From an uncultured Saprospiraceae bacterium (GTDB lineage: Bacteria; Bacteroidota; Bacteroidia; Chitinophagales; Saprospiraceae): DNA of 39,727 bases. The stretch is from NCBI GenBank assembly GCA_937951685.1, contig CALFBG010000311.1, positions 1 through 39,727 of the forward strand. The letters run 5' to 3'. The position numbers were made by a program, and so were the translations under genes. Positions 1 through 8,490 of the stretch are shown piece by piece. The notes under the pieces are model-generated. The model did not search any database, was not told the origin of the DNA, and saw only the letters and a list, made by a program, of their open reading frames with translations. Numbering within the stretch: position 1 is the stretch's first letter; each line of letters begins with the position of its first letter.

Positions 1-30
1 CTACCAATTTGTAAAATATTGCATGCCACT

Positions 31-897
31 CTACCCTCTTTTTTTATAATAAAAATAAACCGCCAGTGGTATGAGAAAATGTGGAAACCGCATGACCGTT
101 TCAAACAACCATTCGTGTAAACTTTCTAGTGGTGCATCAAAATAGAAATTTGCACAAATCCGAGCCATACTCGTGGCGAATCCCCAAAGAATGAGATAAT
201 ACAAAGACCAAGTGCGCCATTTTCCAGCTAAAAAAAGACCTAAACTAGCTAAAAAGTCGAGGATGCCGGCCAATTCAAGATATTGGTAAGCTTGTGCTTC
301 CGAAAGCGGCAGGATTTGAAGCGTCATATCCACAAAGTTACCCGGACGCGGATAAAAACCAATGGCGTATAATCCGTGGCAGGTAAAAGTTAAGAGGATG
401 GCAATTTTCATCCACCAAACCAAGCTAACCCTGCTGATTTTGGTATTCACTAAAGCGTATAAAAGCAACGGTGCAGAAAACTGCAGGGCATATTCAAAAA
501 ACTGCCCGAGGCTATAAAATTTTTCTTTGCAATATAAAGCGGCTAGTAGCATGAGCGCAAGACTTGCGAGTGGCAGCAGCAGGCTTATCCAACGAGGGAG
601 TTGGCGAATGAAAAGCGCAACGATGGCAGCTAATAGATAAAATACACCGAAACCTTGAATGAGTGCTTGAATAAAATCGTCAACTTTGATACTGGTAATG
701 TAGCTTTCCCAGGGCATAGATAGCCACTGCGTGACGAAGCCACTCATTAAAGATTCGTCCCAAAGCAAGGCTCGAAAAGGGGCATCCCAAAATAAATGTT
801 GCCAAGCGCGTCCCAACAAAACCGTCAGGCTTGCCCATTGTACCGCAATGAAGAAATAATCCTTTGAAGTATTTGTTATATTTGGACTGGTAGACAA
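31..897 (-). CDS. Polytopic membrane protein, unrecognised
   Basis: Predicted protein of 288 residues with about eight hydrophobic segments separated by short loops and a basic C-terminus (YYKKRG), so it should sit in the inner membrane. I do not recognise a family. A DoxX-like or other small integral membrane fold is possible, but I see no diagnostic motif. The start is a TTG at 895-897. An in-frame TAA lies 11 codons upstream, no ATG lies between them, and the first internal ATG would remove about 50 residues including the first hydrophobic segment. It is transcribed divergently from cutA across a gap of about 50 bp. Reading frame and hydrophobicity are seen directly; membrane location is inferred. 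Confidence 0.75.
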   Translation of the reverse strand: MSTSPNITNTSKDYFFIAVQWASLTVLLGRAWQHLFWDAPFRALLWDESLMSGFVTQWLSMPWESYITSIKVDDFIQALIQGFGVFYLLAAIVALFIRQLPRWISLLLPLASLALMLLAALYCKEKFYSLGQFFEYALQFSAPLLLYALVNTKISRVSLVWWMKIAILLTFTCHGLYAIGFYPRPGNFVDMTLQILPLSEAQAYQYLELAGILDFLASLGLFLAGKWRTWSLYYLILWGFATSMARICANFYFDAPLESLHEWLFETVMRFPHFLIPLAVYFYYKKRG

Positions 898-915
898 ACG
901 AATCCTTGATTTTAA

Positions 916-943
916 TTGAAGAAGTTATTTAAAAGTATTATTG
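916..943 (+). promoter_or_regulatory. Weak candidate promoter for cutA
   Basis: TTG at 916-918, a 17-bp spacer, then TATTATTG at 936-943, one mismatch from the Bacteroidota -7 consensus TAnnTTTG. The box ends four bases before the cutA ATG, so a transcript from it would have almost no leader. Only a pattern match. Confidence 0.3.
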
Positions 944-947
944 TAGC

Positions 948-1265
948 ATGGAATTTATCCTCATTTATATCACTTTTCCGGACGAAGCTAGTGCGCAGGC
1001 AATCAGTCAACATTTGATCCAAAAGAAGTACGTGGCTTGTGCAAATATTTTCCCGATTACAAGTGCTTTTTGGTGGAAAGATCAAATTGACCAAGCCCAC
1101 GAGTGGGTTGCAATCGTCAAAACGCTACCCGAACACTGGGAAATCGTGCAAACTACCGTCGAGGCCATGCACCGTTACGAAGTACCTTGCTTACTAAGGA
1201 TTCCAGTTACGGCAAATGCCGCCTATGCCAATTGGATCAAAGAAAGTGTGTTACCCATTGAGTAA
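948..1265 (+). CDS. cutA: Divalent-cation tolerance protein CutA
   Basis: A 105-residue protein matching the CutA family over its whole length: the N-terminal strand ILIYITFPDE, then KKYVACANIFP (family rLAACVNI-like), the WWKDQI segment, and C-terminal YEVPCLLRIPV (family YEVPEIxxxPI). CutA proteins are small trimeric ferredoxin-like cytoplasmic proteins linked in E. coli to copper and other divalent cation tolerance; the biochemical role remains unsettled. The ATG at 948 gives the expected family N-terminus. The gene converges on prfB with a single base between the stops, and there is no room for a terminator. Confidence 0.93.
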   Translation: MEFILIYITFPDEASAQAISQHLIQKKYVACANIFPITSAFWWKDQIDQAHEWVAIVKTLPEHWEIVQTTVEAMHRYEVPCLLRIPVTANAAYANWIKESVLPIE

Positions 1266-1266
1266 A

Positions 1267-2356
1267 TTAATCCTTTTCTACTTGCAAAGACATTAGGTAA
1301 GCCTTCAAAAAATCATCCAATTCGCCATCTAATACGGCATCGGTACGACTCGTTTGGAAGTTGGTTCGATGATCTTTTACGCGCCGATCATCAAGGACGT
1401 AACTTCGGATTTGAGAACCCCATTCGTTTTTATTCTTACCTGCTTCAATCTTACTTTTTTCTTGCGCTTGTTTTTCAATCTCAATTTCGTAAAGCCTAGA
1501 CTTTAGCATTTGCAATGCCTTTTCTCGATTTAGGTGTTGCGATCGCTCCTGTTGACATTCCACAGCAATCCCCGTTGGTAAATGTCGAATCCGCACGGCA
1601 GAATCTGTTTTATTGACGTGTTGCCCTCCTGCTCCGCTGGCTCTAAAAGTATCCCATTCAATATCCGCAGTATTTACCTCAATCTCAATTCGATCATCAA
1701 TCATTGGGTGGACAAAGACGGAGGCAAAAGAAGTCATTCGCTTTCCCTGCGAATTAAATGGACTGACGCGTACCAAACGATGTACTCCGTTTTCCCCTTT
1801 CAGCATTCCGAAAGCAAAATCACCATTAATTTCGAGCGCCGCAGACTTAATACCCGCTACGTCACCATAATTACAATTCAATTCTGAGACTTTGTAGCCA
1901 CTTTTTTCTCCCCACATAATGTACATCCGCATCAACATTTCTGCCCAGTCGCAGCTCTCCGTGCCACCCGCTCCAGCGTTGATCTCAAGGATACAACCCA
2001 ACTCATCTTCCGTCTTATTTAGGGTAGATCGAAACTCTAGATCTTCCAATTCGGCGAGCGTCTTATCATACTGAGCATTAAGCTCTATTTCTTCGACTTC
2101 TCCTTCTCGATAGAACTCGTAGAGGATTTCTAATTCTTCGTAGGAAGCATTGGTTGTTTGAAAACCACTAACCCAATGCTTATGAGATTTAATTTCTTTC
2201 ATCACGACTTCCGCAGCTTTGGAATCATTCCAAAACTCAGGATCGAGTGATTTCTCTTGTAATTCTTCTATTTCGATTAACCGTCGATCTACGTCAAAGA
2301 TACCTCCTTAACAAATCCATACGGTCTTTTAGTTCTTTAAATTGTTCTGTTGTCAT
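1267..2356 (-). CDS. prfB: Peptide chain release factor 2 (programmed +1 frameshift)
   Basis: RF2, which releases the finished peptide at UGA and UAA codons on the ribosome. Translation starts at ATG 2354-2356 and reads 20 codons ([20 protein letters not shown]) to an in-frame TGA at 2294-2296. After a +1 shift it continues at GAC (2295-2293) for 342 residues, giving 362 residues in total; E. coli RF2 has 365. The shifted part carries the stop-codon-recognition tripeptide SPF ([10 protein letters not shown]) and the catalytic GGQ loop ([17 protein letters not shown]), both intact. An automated call that starts at the ATG near 2205 misses about 50 N-terminal residues. Convergent with cutA. Regulation is autogenous: low RF2 favours the shift. 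Confidence 0.97.
2293..2308 (-). promoter_or_regulatory. RF2 programmed +1 frameshift site
   Basis: Read on the minus strand: AGGAGG-TAT-CTT-TGA-C. The internal Shine-Dalgarno-like AGGAGG, the slippery CTT and the stop followed by C have the same spacing as the E. coli prfB site (AGGGGGTATCTTTGAC). The frame on both sides encodes RF2 sequence, which confirms the element. Confidence 0.96.
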
Positions 2357-2360
2357 TTGG

Positions 2361-2368
2361 CAAATGTA
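2361..2368 (-). promoter_or_regulatory. Candidate -7 box of prfB
   Basis: Minus-strand TACATTTG fits TAnnTTTG exactly and ends four bases before the prfB ATG. I do not see a TTG at the expected -33 distance. If used, the mRNA would start at or next to the start codon. Confidence 0.35.
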
Positions 2369-2802
2369 GTGAAAATTCTAATAGTAGACTTCATTCTAAA
2401 TAAAATTGTACCATTAAAAATGGTCCGACAATAGATTTGAAAAGTACAAGGCATTTTAGGGTAGATTTCATGTCCTCATTCTTCATTTCGCATTCTAAGA
2501 TGTCTTTTCGCATTCATTAGTCCAAAAGCTTAATTCTTTTGACAATAAATCATAGAAAAATAGGTTTTCATAGCAAATTGATCTAGATATGTCTCGACTG
2601 CGCTAATACCGCACGAAAATTGTACTTATCTTTGGGATGTACTTAATGCAAGTATTTTTTAGGAAAGCAATAACAGCAACTTCCTTTAAATAGCGCACTG
2701 ATCATCCATCAATACGAAAGCTCGAAGATTCTTTACAAGCTAAGGAACAACGACAACTGATAATAAGCTAAAACTTGTAATTTATTCGCATTACCCTTTT
2801 TT
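2369..2802. other. Intergenic region, no gene seen
   Basis: An AT-rich gap between divergent prfB and the subtilase gene. It holds one small hairpin, ACCATT-AAA-AATGGT at 2410-2424. I found no convincing ORF, RNA gene or exact promoter match for the downstream gene. Confidence 0.5.
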
Positions 2803-5800
2803 ATGCTATTAGAAAACAATAGATTAATATTAAAGCTGCTTCTATTCTTTGTGCTTTTTACCTGTCAAACGCTTACGGGGCAGCAACTACATCACTTACA
2901 AGGCGAACTGCTGGTTACCTTAAAACCAGCCGCTAAACTCGATTCCTTTCTAGCGGCTCACCAGTATACGCAGGGAAAAGCTTCCCACTTACGACTTTTC
3001 AAAAAATTAAATAGTCCCGTTTCCATTTATCGCTTGCGCTTTAACTTTGATCAAATTGACGAGCAGCTAATGCTACGCGCGGTTCAAGAAGATCCTCGCA
3101 TTCAGGTTGCCCAGTTTAATCATTTGGTACGGGAAAGAATCGCGCCGAACGATCCACTTTTTTTTAACCAATGGCAATACCTCAATACGGCTAATCCAGC
3201 TGCAGATATGGATGCTCCCGCCGCGTGGGACATTACGACGGGCGGAACGAATTTCGATGGGGATACGATTGTAGTTTGCATCATTGATGACGGTACAGAT
3301 ATTAATCACACAGACTTTGGGAACAACCTTTGGCGAAACCAACAAGAAATTCCTAATAATGGGATTGATGACGATAATAATGGCTACGTAGATGATTACC
3401 GAGGCTGGAATGTGCATGAGCAAAATGATATGATTCAGACGGTGGAGGATAATGGTATTCATGGTACGCCCATTATGGGAATCATTGGCGCTAAGGCTAA
3501 TAATCAAATTGGCGTAAGCGGCGTCAACTGGAACGTCAAGCTAATGGTTGTGGTGGGCTTTGCCAACGAAGCAGAAGTGCTAGAAGCTTATGCTTATCCA
3601 CATCAATTGAGAAAAAGGTTCAACGAATCTGGTGGAACGGAAGGCGCCTTGGTCGTCGCAACAAATTCTTCGTGGGGAACAGCATTTGGACAAGCTTCGG
3701 AAGCGCCGCTCTGGTGTTCGTTTTACGATACCTTAGGACAGGCGGGAATTTTGAGCGCGGGCGCTACGGTAAATGGGAATTATGATATCGACATTGTAGG
3801 AGACCTTCCGACTTCCTGTAATAGTGAATACTTGATCAGCGTCACGAACCTAGATAACAACGGAAATAAAGTTAATGCGGCGGGCTACGGCGCGGAACAT
3901 ATAGATTTGGGAGCATTCGGAGAGCAAGTCTTCACGACGACGCTAAATAATAGTTACGGCACCTTTTATGGAACTTCTGCCGCAACGCCACAAGTCGCAG
4001 GGGCAATCGCTTTGCTTTATGCTGCGCCCTGCCCTAGTTTGGCGAGTTTGTCTAAGATTGACCCTCCTTTTGCCGCTTCGATTGTCAAAGAATTTATTTT
4101 GAATGGAACGAGCCCGAATCCTAGCCTAGTCGGAATCACACAAACCGAAGGTAGTTTGAATTTAAAACAAAGCCTTGATCTGGTGATGGATCATTGTGAT
4201 TTTGGAGATTGCTCCTATCCTTACGCTATTGAAATTACCAATATTACGGATCAGTCGATCCAATTGAATTGGTCTGTTTTTAATATCGTTAGCAGTTCGA
4301 ATGTTCGCTATCGAATGGTGGGAACTAGCGACTGGACGGAGCTGGTTGGGCTTGCGGCACCACAGGTGATTTCAAACCTTAGTAGTTGCAGCGATTATGA
4401 AGTGCAGGTAAAGGCAATTTGTGCAAACGGAGAAAGTGTTTATTCTGAAAGTGTCCATTTTCAAACGGAAGGATGTTGCTTACCGCCGACGGGGTTTATG
4501 CTAGGGAATTTGACGCAGAGTTCTGCTATTTTAAATTGGAAAAGTTTATTTGATGCGACTAGTTATGAACTTCGCTACCGCGTGCAAGATTCGATGAGTT
4601 GGACAATTATTCCAAGTACGACCAATTACAATCTGCTAATCAATTTGGAGCCTTGTACAGCATACGAAGTTAGTGTGCAAGGAATTTGTTCCAATGGTAC
4701 CCCAACCGGGTTTACGGAAATTTTAAATTTTAAAACCTTAGGTTGTCCTAATTGTGAAGCCTTAGATTACTGTGAGGTTGCGGGTACAAACGATGGAAAT
4801 ACTTGGATTAGCAAAATCCAAATCAATCAACTATCTAACGAATCGGGCGTTGAAAATGGCTTGTACAGTGACTTTACGGGCTATTCTACGAACCTAGTAC
4901 TCGGAGATTATCAAATTATTGATATCAAAACTGATTACCAATTTTTTGAAGCGCTTTCTTACTTCAGCGTTTGGATTGATTTTAATCAAGACGGTGATTT
5001 TACTGACGAGCATGAAAAGGTTTTACAAACGAACAATCCAACCATGAATATCAATAGTGCTATTTACATTCCTTCGAGTGCAAGCATTGGAAGTACAAGA
5101 ATGAGAGTAGCCGCTAGAACCGGAATCGTTTCTGATCCTTGTGAAACGAGCGATGAAGGTGGAGAAGTTGAAGATTATTGCGTCGATATTCTTTCTCCGA
5201 TGGGCTGTATTGCGCCTTACTTCTTGAATTGCGCACACTCCGAAACCAAGTCTTTCTTGTCTTGGGCTTGTAACATAGATGTCGATAGTTTTGGCATTCG
5301 TTATCGTAGTTTTGGAGAAGGTTCGTGGAACTATGTAACAACGACTAACTATTATTATACTTTAGAAGATCTTTCGCCCTGTACCAATTACGAATATCAA
5401 GTACATTCTATTTGCGGTTTGGTAGAAAGTGTTTACTCGCCTGCAAGTAGTTTTAAAACAAAAGGTTGTGGTGCTTGTTTGGATTACAATTATTGCAAGG
5501 TAGAAAATATCAACGCAAATTTTGAGTGGATTGAAAGCATTCGCATCAATGGCATACTGAACAGTTCTGGTGGGGATGCTGGTTACGGAAACTTTTCCAG
5601 TTTTATCTATAATTTTAATACGGAGGTTGCCTACGATTTTGAATTACAACCAGGGTTCCCAAATCCGAATAGCACAGACTTGGAATATTTCATGATTTGG
5701 ATAGACTTAAATCAGGATGGAGATTTCAAGGATGCTAATGAATTAATTTTTGATCAAGGAGTGGCGTTGAATACTTTTCCCGTCGTAGGCAATTTTACCT

Positions 5801-6495
5801 TGCCTAGTACTGCTTTAGAAGGATCTACTCGAATGCGGGTAGCCATGAAATATAATGCTGCTCCCAGTACAGCTTGTGAAAGTGATTTTAGTGGTGAAAT
5901 AGAAGACTATTGTATTAATATTTATCATCAGCAAAATAACGTTTGTGCCGCTCCGCTTGCTTTGAATGCCAACTATATTGGCGAAGACTTCATAGAATTG
6001 TCTTGGGAAAATACGAATATGGATATTGTGTCTTATCGACTACTGTATCGGGAGAGTAACACTTTGGTTTGGAAAAGCATTTACACCGCAGCGCAGGAAT
6101 TTCGCTTAAGCGGTCTTTCCGAATGTACGGGATATGACTTTAGAGTCAGTGGAATATGTACTTCAGGTTTGAGTAGCGTATCGGTTACAAAAAGTTTATT
6201 AACAGAATGTTTTTCTACGAGCACTGCTGATGTATCGAAACAAACCATTAAAGTTTTTCCCAATCCATTTTTAGATTATTTGAATGTAGAAATTCCCGAA
6301 ACTATTGCTGGAACCATACAAATCAATTTGCGGAATACTGCGGGACAATCCGTTTATCAAAAAACAATTCATGCCACTAGTGCTACTATTGCCTTACCAC
6401 TTCCCACTCGTTTGGCAAATGGAATTTACTTCTTACAGGTTCAAACGAACAGTACGCAGTTTACCCAGAAATTGTTGAAGTTGGCACTTAACTAA
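2803..6495 (+). CDS. Secreted subtilisin-like (S8) protease, T9SS type A cargo
   Basis: 1230 residues. A hydrophobic signal peptide at about 1-26 is followed by a short prosequence and an S8 catalytic domain with the full triad: Asp162 (IIDDGTD), His220 (NGIHGTP), Ser392 (GTSAATPQVAGA). Then come FN3-like modules (about 471-650), a GEVED module (about 652-795), another FN3 (about 805-885), a second GEVED module (about 893-1040), a last FN3, and a T9SS type A sorting domain from about 1149 (VFPNPF... ending in KLLKLALN). Both GEVED modules hold an acidic W-I-D-x-N-Q-D-G-D-F loop that could bind calcium. The expected role is an extracellular or surface-anchored endopeptidase exported by Sec and then T9SS, with the tail removed by the sortase PorU. 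It stands alone in its transcription unit. The substrate is unknown. Confidence 0.93.
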   Translation: MLLENNRLILKLLLFFVLFTCQTLTGQQLHHLQGELLVTLKPAAKLDSFLAAHQYTQGKASHLRLFKKLNSPVSIYRLRFNFDQIDEQLMLRAVQEDPRIQVAQFNHLVRERIAPNDPLFFNQWQYLNTANPAADMDAPAAWDITTGGTNFDGDTIVVCIIDDGTDINHTDFGNNLWRNQQEIPNNGIDDDNNGYVDDYRGWNVHEQNDMIQTVEDNGIHGTPIMGIIGAKANNQIGVSGVNWNVKLMVVVGFANEAEVLEAYAYPHQLRKRFNESGGTEGALVVATNSSWGTAFGQASEAPLWCSFYDTLGQAGILSAGATVNGNYDIDIVGDLPTSCNSEYLISVTNLDNNGNKVNAAGYGAEHIDLGAFGEQVFTTTLNNSYGTFYGTSAATPQVAGAIALLYAAPCPSLASLSKIDPPFAASIVKEFILNGTSPNPSLVGITQTEGSLNLKQSLDLVMDHCDFGDCSYPYAIEITNITDQSIQLNWSVFNIVSSSNVRYRMVGTSDWTELVGLAAPQVISNLSSCSDYEVQVKAICANGESVYSESVHFQTEGCCLPPTGFMLGNLTQSSAILNWKSLFDATSYELRYRVQDSMSWTIIPSTTNYNLLINLEPCTAYEVSVQGICSNGTPTGFTEILNFKTLGCPNCEALDYCEVAGTNDGNTWISKIQINQLSNESGVENGLYSDFTGYSTNLVLGDYQIIDIKTDYQFFEALSYFSVWIDFNQDGDFTDEHEKVLQTNNPTMNINSAIYIPSSASIGSTRMRVAARTGIVSDPCETSDEGGEVEDYCVDILSPMGCIAPYFLNCAHSETKSFLSWACNIDVDSFGIRYRSFGEGSWNYVTTTNYYYTLEDLSPCTNYEYQVHSICGLVESVYSPASSFKTKGCGACLDYNYCKVENINANFEWIESIRINGILNSSGGDAGYGNFSSFIYNFNTEVAYDFELQPGFPNPNSTDLEYFMIWIDLNQDGDFKDANELIFDQGVALNTFPVVGNFTLPSTALEGSTRMRVAMKYNAAPSTACESDFSGEIEDYCINIYHQQNNVCAAPLALNANYIGEDFIELSWENTNMDIVSYRLLYRESNTLVWKSIYTAAQEFRLSGLSECTGYDFRVSGICTSGLSSVSVTKSLLTECFSTSTADVSKQTIKVFPNPFLDYLNVEIPETIAGTIQINLRNTAGQSVYQKTIHATSATIALPLPTRLANGIYFLQVQTNSTQFTQKLLKLALN

Positions 6496-6525
6496 GTAAG
6501 TGTTTAGACATTTTTTTGTCAGCAG

Positions 6526-7002
6526 TTAATCAACTTTTTTTAAACGCATTAAAGTATCTCCAGCTGCGTCTAATAAGTATAATTTTAATTTTTCAATTCG
6601 ATATTGTGCTACCTTTTCAAGTGCCGTCGTAAAGGCGCGTGGGAGTTTTTTTTCGAGACAGGCTTTTTTAGTAGCTACAAGATTGGTAAAACGGAGTTCG
6701 TTTTGTTGGACGGAGAGTTTACCAGAAATATCGTTACAGCCATCCGTTCCATAAAAAGTCTGTGCTCGTACGCGTGGTTCTAAGCGTGGCAAGGACTGAT
6801 GGTGATTATACCATTGTTGGGCATCAATATTTTGTCCATTGATTGATTCAAGTACCCAAATATCGTGTAAGCGGAACGAGGTATTCATTGGCTGCTCCTT
6901 GGTGGGAATTGGCGTACAAGCGCATACGAGCAGTGCGATTGAACAAAAATATCTCAGCCGGAAGTACTTGCTTAGTTTCTTACCACTAGTCCTTATTTTC
7001 AA
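6526..7002 (-). CDS. META (HslJ-like) domain lipoprotein
   Basis: 158 residues. After a basic N-terminus, a hydrophobic stretch ends in a lipobox-like LLVCAC, so Cys29 is the probable lipidated residue. The rest fits the META/HslJ fold: a 'W.LesInG' opening (WVLESINGQN), PRLEP, then GTDGCNDISGKL, and a later TKKAC; the GCN and TxxAC cysteines are the family hallmark. META-domain proteins are small periplasmic or outer-membrane proteins of unclear role; HslJ of E. coli is linked to novobiocin resistance. The start is a TTG at 7000-7002 that overlaps the end of the nitrilase gene by 17 bp. The first ATG lies after the lipobox and would lose the signal peptide. Probably translated from the nitrilase transcript. 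Confidence 0.82.
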   Translation of the reverse strand: MKIRTSGKKLSKYFRLRYFCSIALLVCACTPIPTKEQPMNTSFRLHDIWVLESINGQNIDAQQWYNHHQSLPRLEPRVRAQTFYGTDGCNDISGKLSVQQNELRFTNLVATKKACLEKKLPRAFTTALEKVAQYRIEKLKLYLLDAAGDTLMRLKKVD

Positions 7003-7951
7003 TTTTCAAAATAGATTGGCGATCCTTGTTTAAAATTAATTTAGTAACGTCCGGTCTAGAATAATGTCCTGTTGGATCAAAGTTTTGACGTTCTTCCAAT
7101 ACTCGATTGAGATCAAGGGTCGCGGTTAATAAAATTTCTTTTTCGGCAACGGGCGCAATGATCCAATTTCCATCGGGTCCCGCAATGCAAGAACCACCAT
7201 CGGCTAAATACTCGGGTGCTTTTGCTAGGATTTTATCAAGATGTGGCGTATCCGTCGGAAAATCAGATGGTCGCATTAGTCCCGAAACGGAAATGACAAA
7301 TGAGCGAGATTCTACGGCGATAAAGCGAGTAAGATCAATCGTGTTGCGTACCATACCTGGCCAAACAGCAACGTGCAAGTTTTCGCCTTGTGCGTACAGC
7401 GCCGTGCGAGATAATGGCATCCAATTTTCCCAACAATTCAAACCGCCCAAACGAAAATCCTTGAGCGGATGCACACTCAGTCCATGTCCGTCGCCGGGTG
7501 CCCAAGTCAAACGTTCTTCGTAAGTAGGTTGAAGTTTGCGATGTACAGATTGAATGGTTCCCGTCGCATCAATATAAACCAAGGAACAATAAAGGCTATG
7601 CCCTCCCCGATTTTCCGCTCGTTCAATGATTCCGAGGTAAATGGCGAGTTGATGCTTTTTTGCGAGTGCACAAAAATCTGCAAGATCTCCTTTTTCGATT
7701 TCCACGGCATTGCGAAGGTAATGAGCGTGAATTTCTTTCTGTACGGGATCGTTAAATTTGGCACCATCAATCAAGGAGAGCCAAAAAGGATAACCGGGTA
7801 ATAAGGATTCTCCAAAGATAAGCAATTCGCAGTCCTGCGCAGCGGCATCCTCAAGGTAGCTTTTGATTTTGGCGATTGTTTGAAGTTTATTCAGCCAGAC
7901 TGGAGCCATTTGGGCAAGACCAACTTTCAATTTAGTCTCATTTTTTTTCAT
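6986..7951 (-). CDS. Nitrilase-family carbon-nitrogen hydrolase
   Basis: 321 residues, cytoplasmic, typical length for the nitrilase/cyanide hydratase branch. The catalytic triad is complete: Glu48 in FGESLLPGYPFW, Lys139 in HRKLQPTYEERLTW, and Cys173 in GGLNCWENWMPLSR. The second glutamate (YEER) is also present. The C-W-E-N around the cysteine is characteristic of true nitrilases rather than amidases such as NIT2 or NAD synthetase domains, so hydrolysis of an organic nitrile to acid and ammonia is likely, although the natural substrate cannot be read from sequence. It shares an apparent transcript with the META lipoprotein and is divergent from the BlaI/M56 operon; the 176-bp gap between them contains the BlaI-like palindromes. 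Confidence 0.9.
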   Translation of the reverse strand: MKKNETKLKVGLAQMAPVWLNKLQTIAKIKSYLEDAAAQDCELLIFGESLLPGYPFWLSLIDGAKFNDPVQKEIHAHYLRNAVEIEKGDLADFCALAKKHQLAIYLGIIERAENRGGHSLYCSLVYIDATGTIQSVHRKLQPTYEERLTWAPGDGHGLSVHPLKDFRLGGLNCWENWMPLSRTALYAQGENLHVAVWPGMVRNTIDLTRFIAVESRSFVISVSGLMRPSDFPTDTPHLDKILAKAPEYLADGGSCIAGPDGNWIIAPVAEKEILLTATLDLNRVLEERQNFDPTGHYSRPDVTKLILNKDRQSILKIENKD

Positions 7952-8043
7952 GTAAAGTGTTTTTAGATATTCCGTTAAAATAAGCTAAATATCTGATACT
8001 AGGGTTGTTTGGTACACAAAATAAAGCATTTTCACAAATCCTA

Positions 8044-8059
8044 AACTAATAAATTAGTT
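8044..8059. promoter_or_regulatory. Putative BlaI-type operator, distal
   Basis: Perfect palindrome AACTAAT-AA-ATTAGTT upstream of the blaI-like gene. Same half-site (AACTAA) as the palindrome at 8084-8099, with start points exactly 40 bp apart. Assigned as an operator by position and because BlaI repressors bind dyads upstream of their own gene. Confidence 0.65.
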
Positions 8060-8077
8060 ACTAAACTATGGATTTAG

Positions 8078-8108
8078 TTGACAAACTAAAAATTTAGTTG
8101 TATGTTTG
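8078..8108 (+). promoter_or_regulatory. Promoter of the blaI-M56 operon
   Basis: TTG at 8078-8080, a 20-bp spacer, and TATGTTTG at 8101-8108, an exact TAnnTTTG -7 box. The ATG follows 19 bp later. The proximal palindrome fills the spacer, so bound repressor should block the RNA polymerase contact surface. Confidence 0.65.
8084..8099. promoter_or_regulatory. Putative BlaI-type operator, proximal
   Basis: Perfect palindrome AACTAAA-AA-TTTAGTT lying between the -33 and -7 elements of the operon promoter. More half-sites (ACTAAA at 8060-8065, TTTAGTT at 8073-8079) lie between the two palindromes, forming a closely packed array. Confidence 0.7.
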
Positions 8109-8127
8109 TTTTATAAAAAAATAAACG

Positions 8128-8490
8128 ATGCAAAAATTAACTAGTCGAGAAGAAGAGATCATGCAAATATTTTGGCAACGAGGTCCTTCTTTTGTCAAGG
8201 AAGTCATTGAGGACTTTCCCGAGCCAAAGCCACACTACAATACGGTATCTACTTTGATTCGGATTTTGGAAACGAAAGCATTCTTAGCGCATAAGGCTTT
8301 TGGGAACACTCATCAGTACTACGCTTTGATCAGCAAAGAGGCTTACCAAGCGGTTGCCGTTGAGGATTTTGTCAAGCGATTTTTTAATAATTCAATTCCA
8401 GAAATGGTGACTTCTTTTGCTAAGAAAGAGAAGATCAGTCCCGAAGAATTAAATCAGATTCTTAAAGAAATCAAAAAAGATAAATCATGA
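8128..8490 (+). CDS. BlaI/MecI-family transcriptional repressor
   Basis: 120 residues, the family's normal length. The N-terminal winged helix opens with LTSREEEIMQIFWQRGP and contains the recognition region HYNTVSTLIRILETKAF (family 'ayTTvmTlLnRLv.KG'), followed by a wing ending in YYALIS. The C-terminal half is the dimerisation and cleavage region (VKRFFNNSIPEMV). Family members repress genes by dimeric binding to dyad operators and are inactivated by proteolysis triggered by the partner M56 protein. The stop overlaps the M56 start (ATGA at 8487-8490), which indicates translational coupling. It is probably autoregulated through the palindromes at 8044-8099. 'BlaI' here means family only; no beta-lactamase gene lies directly in this operon. 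Confidence 0.93.
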   Translation: MQKLTSREEEIMQIFWQRGPSFVKEVIEDFPEPKPHYNTVSTLIRILETKAFLAHKAFGNTHQYYALISKEAYQAVAVEDFVKRFFNNSIPEMVTSFAKKEKISPEELNQILKEIKKDKS

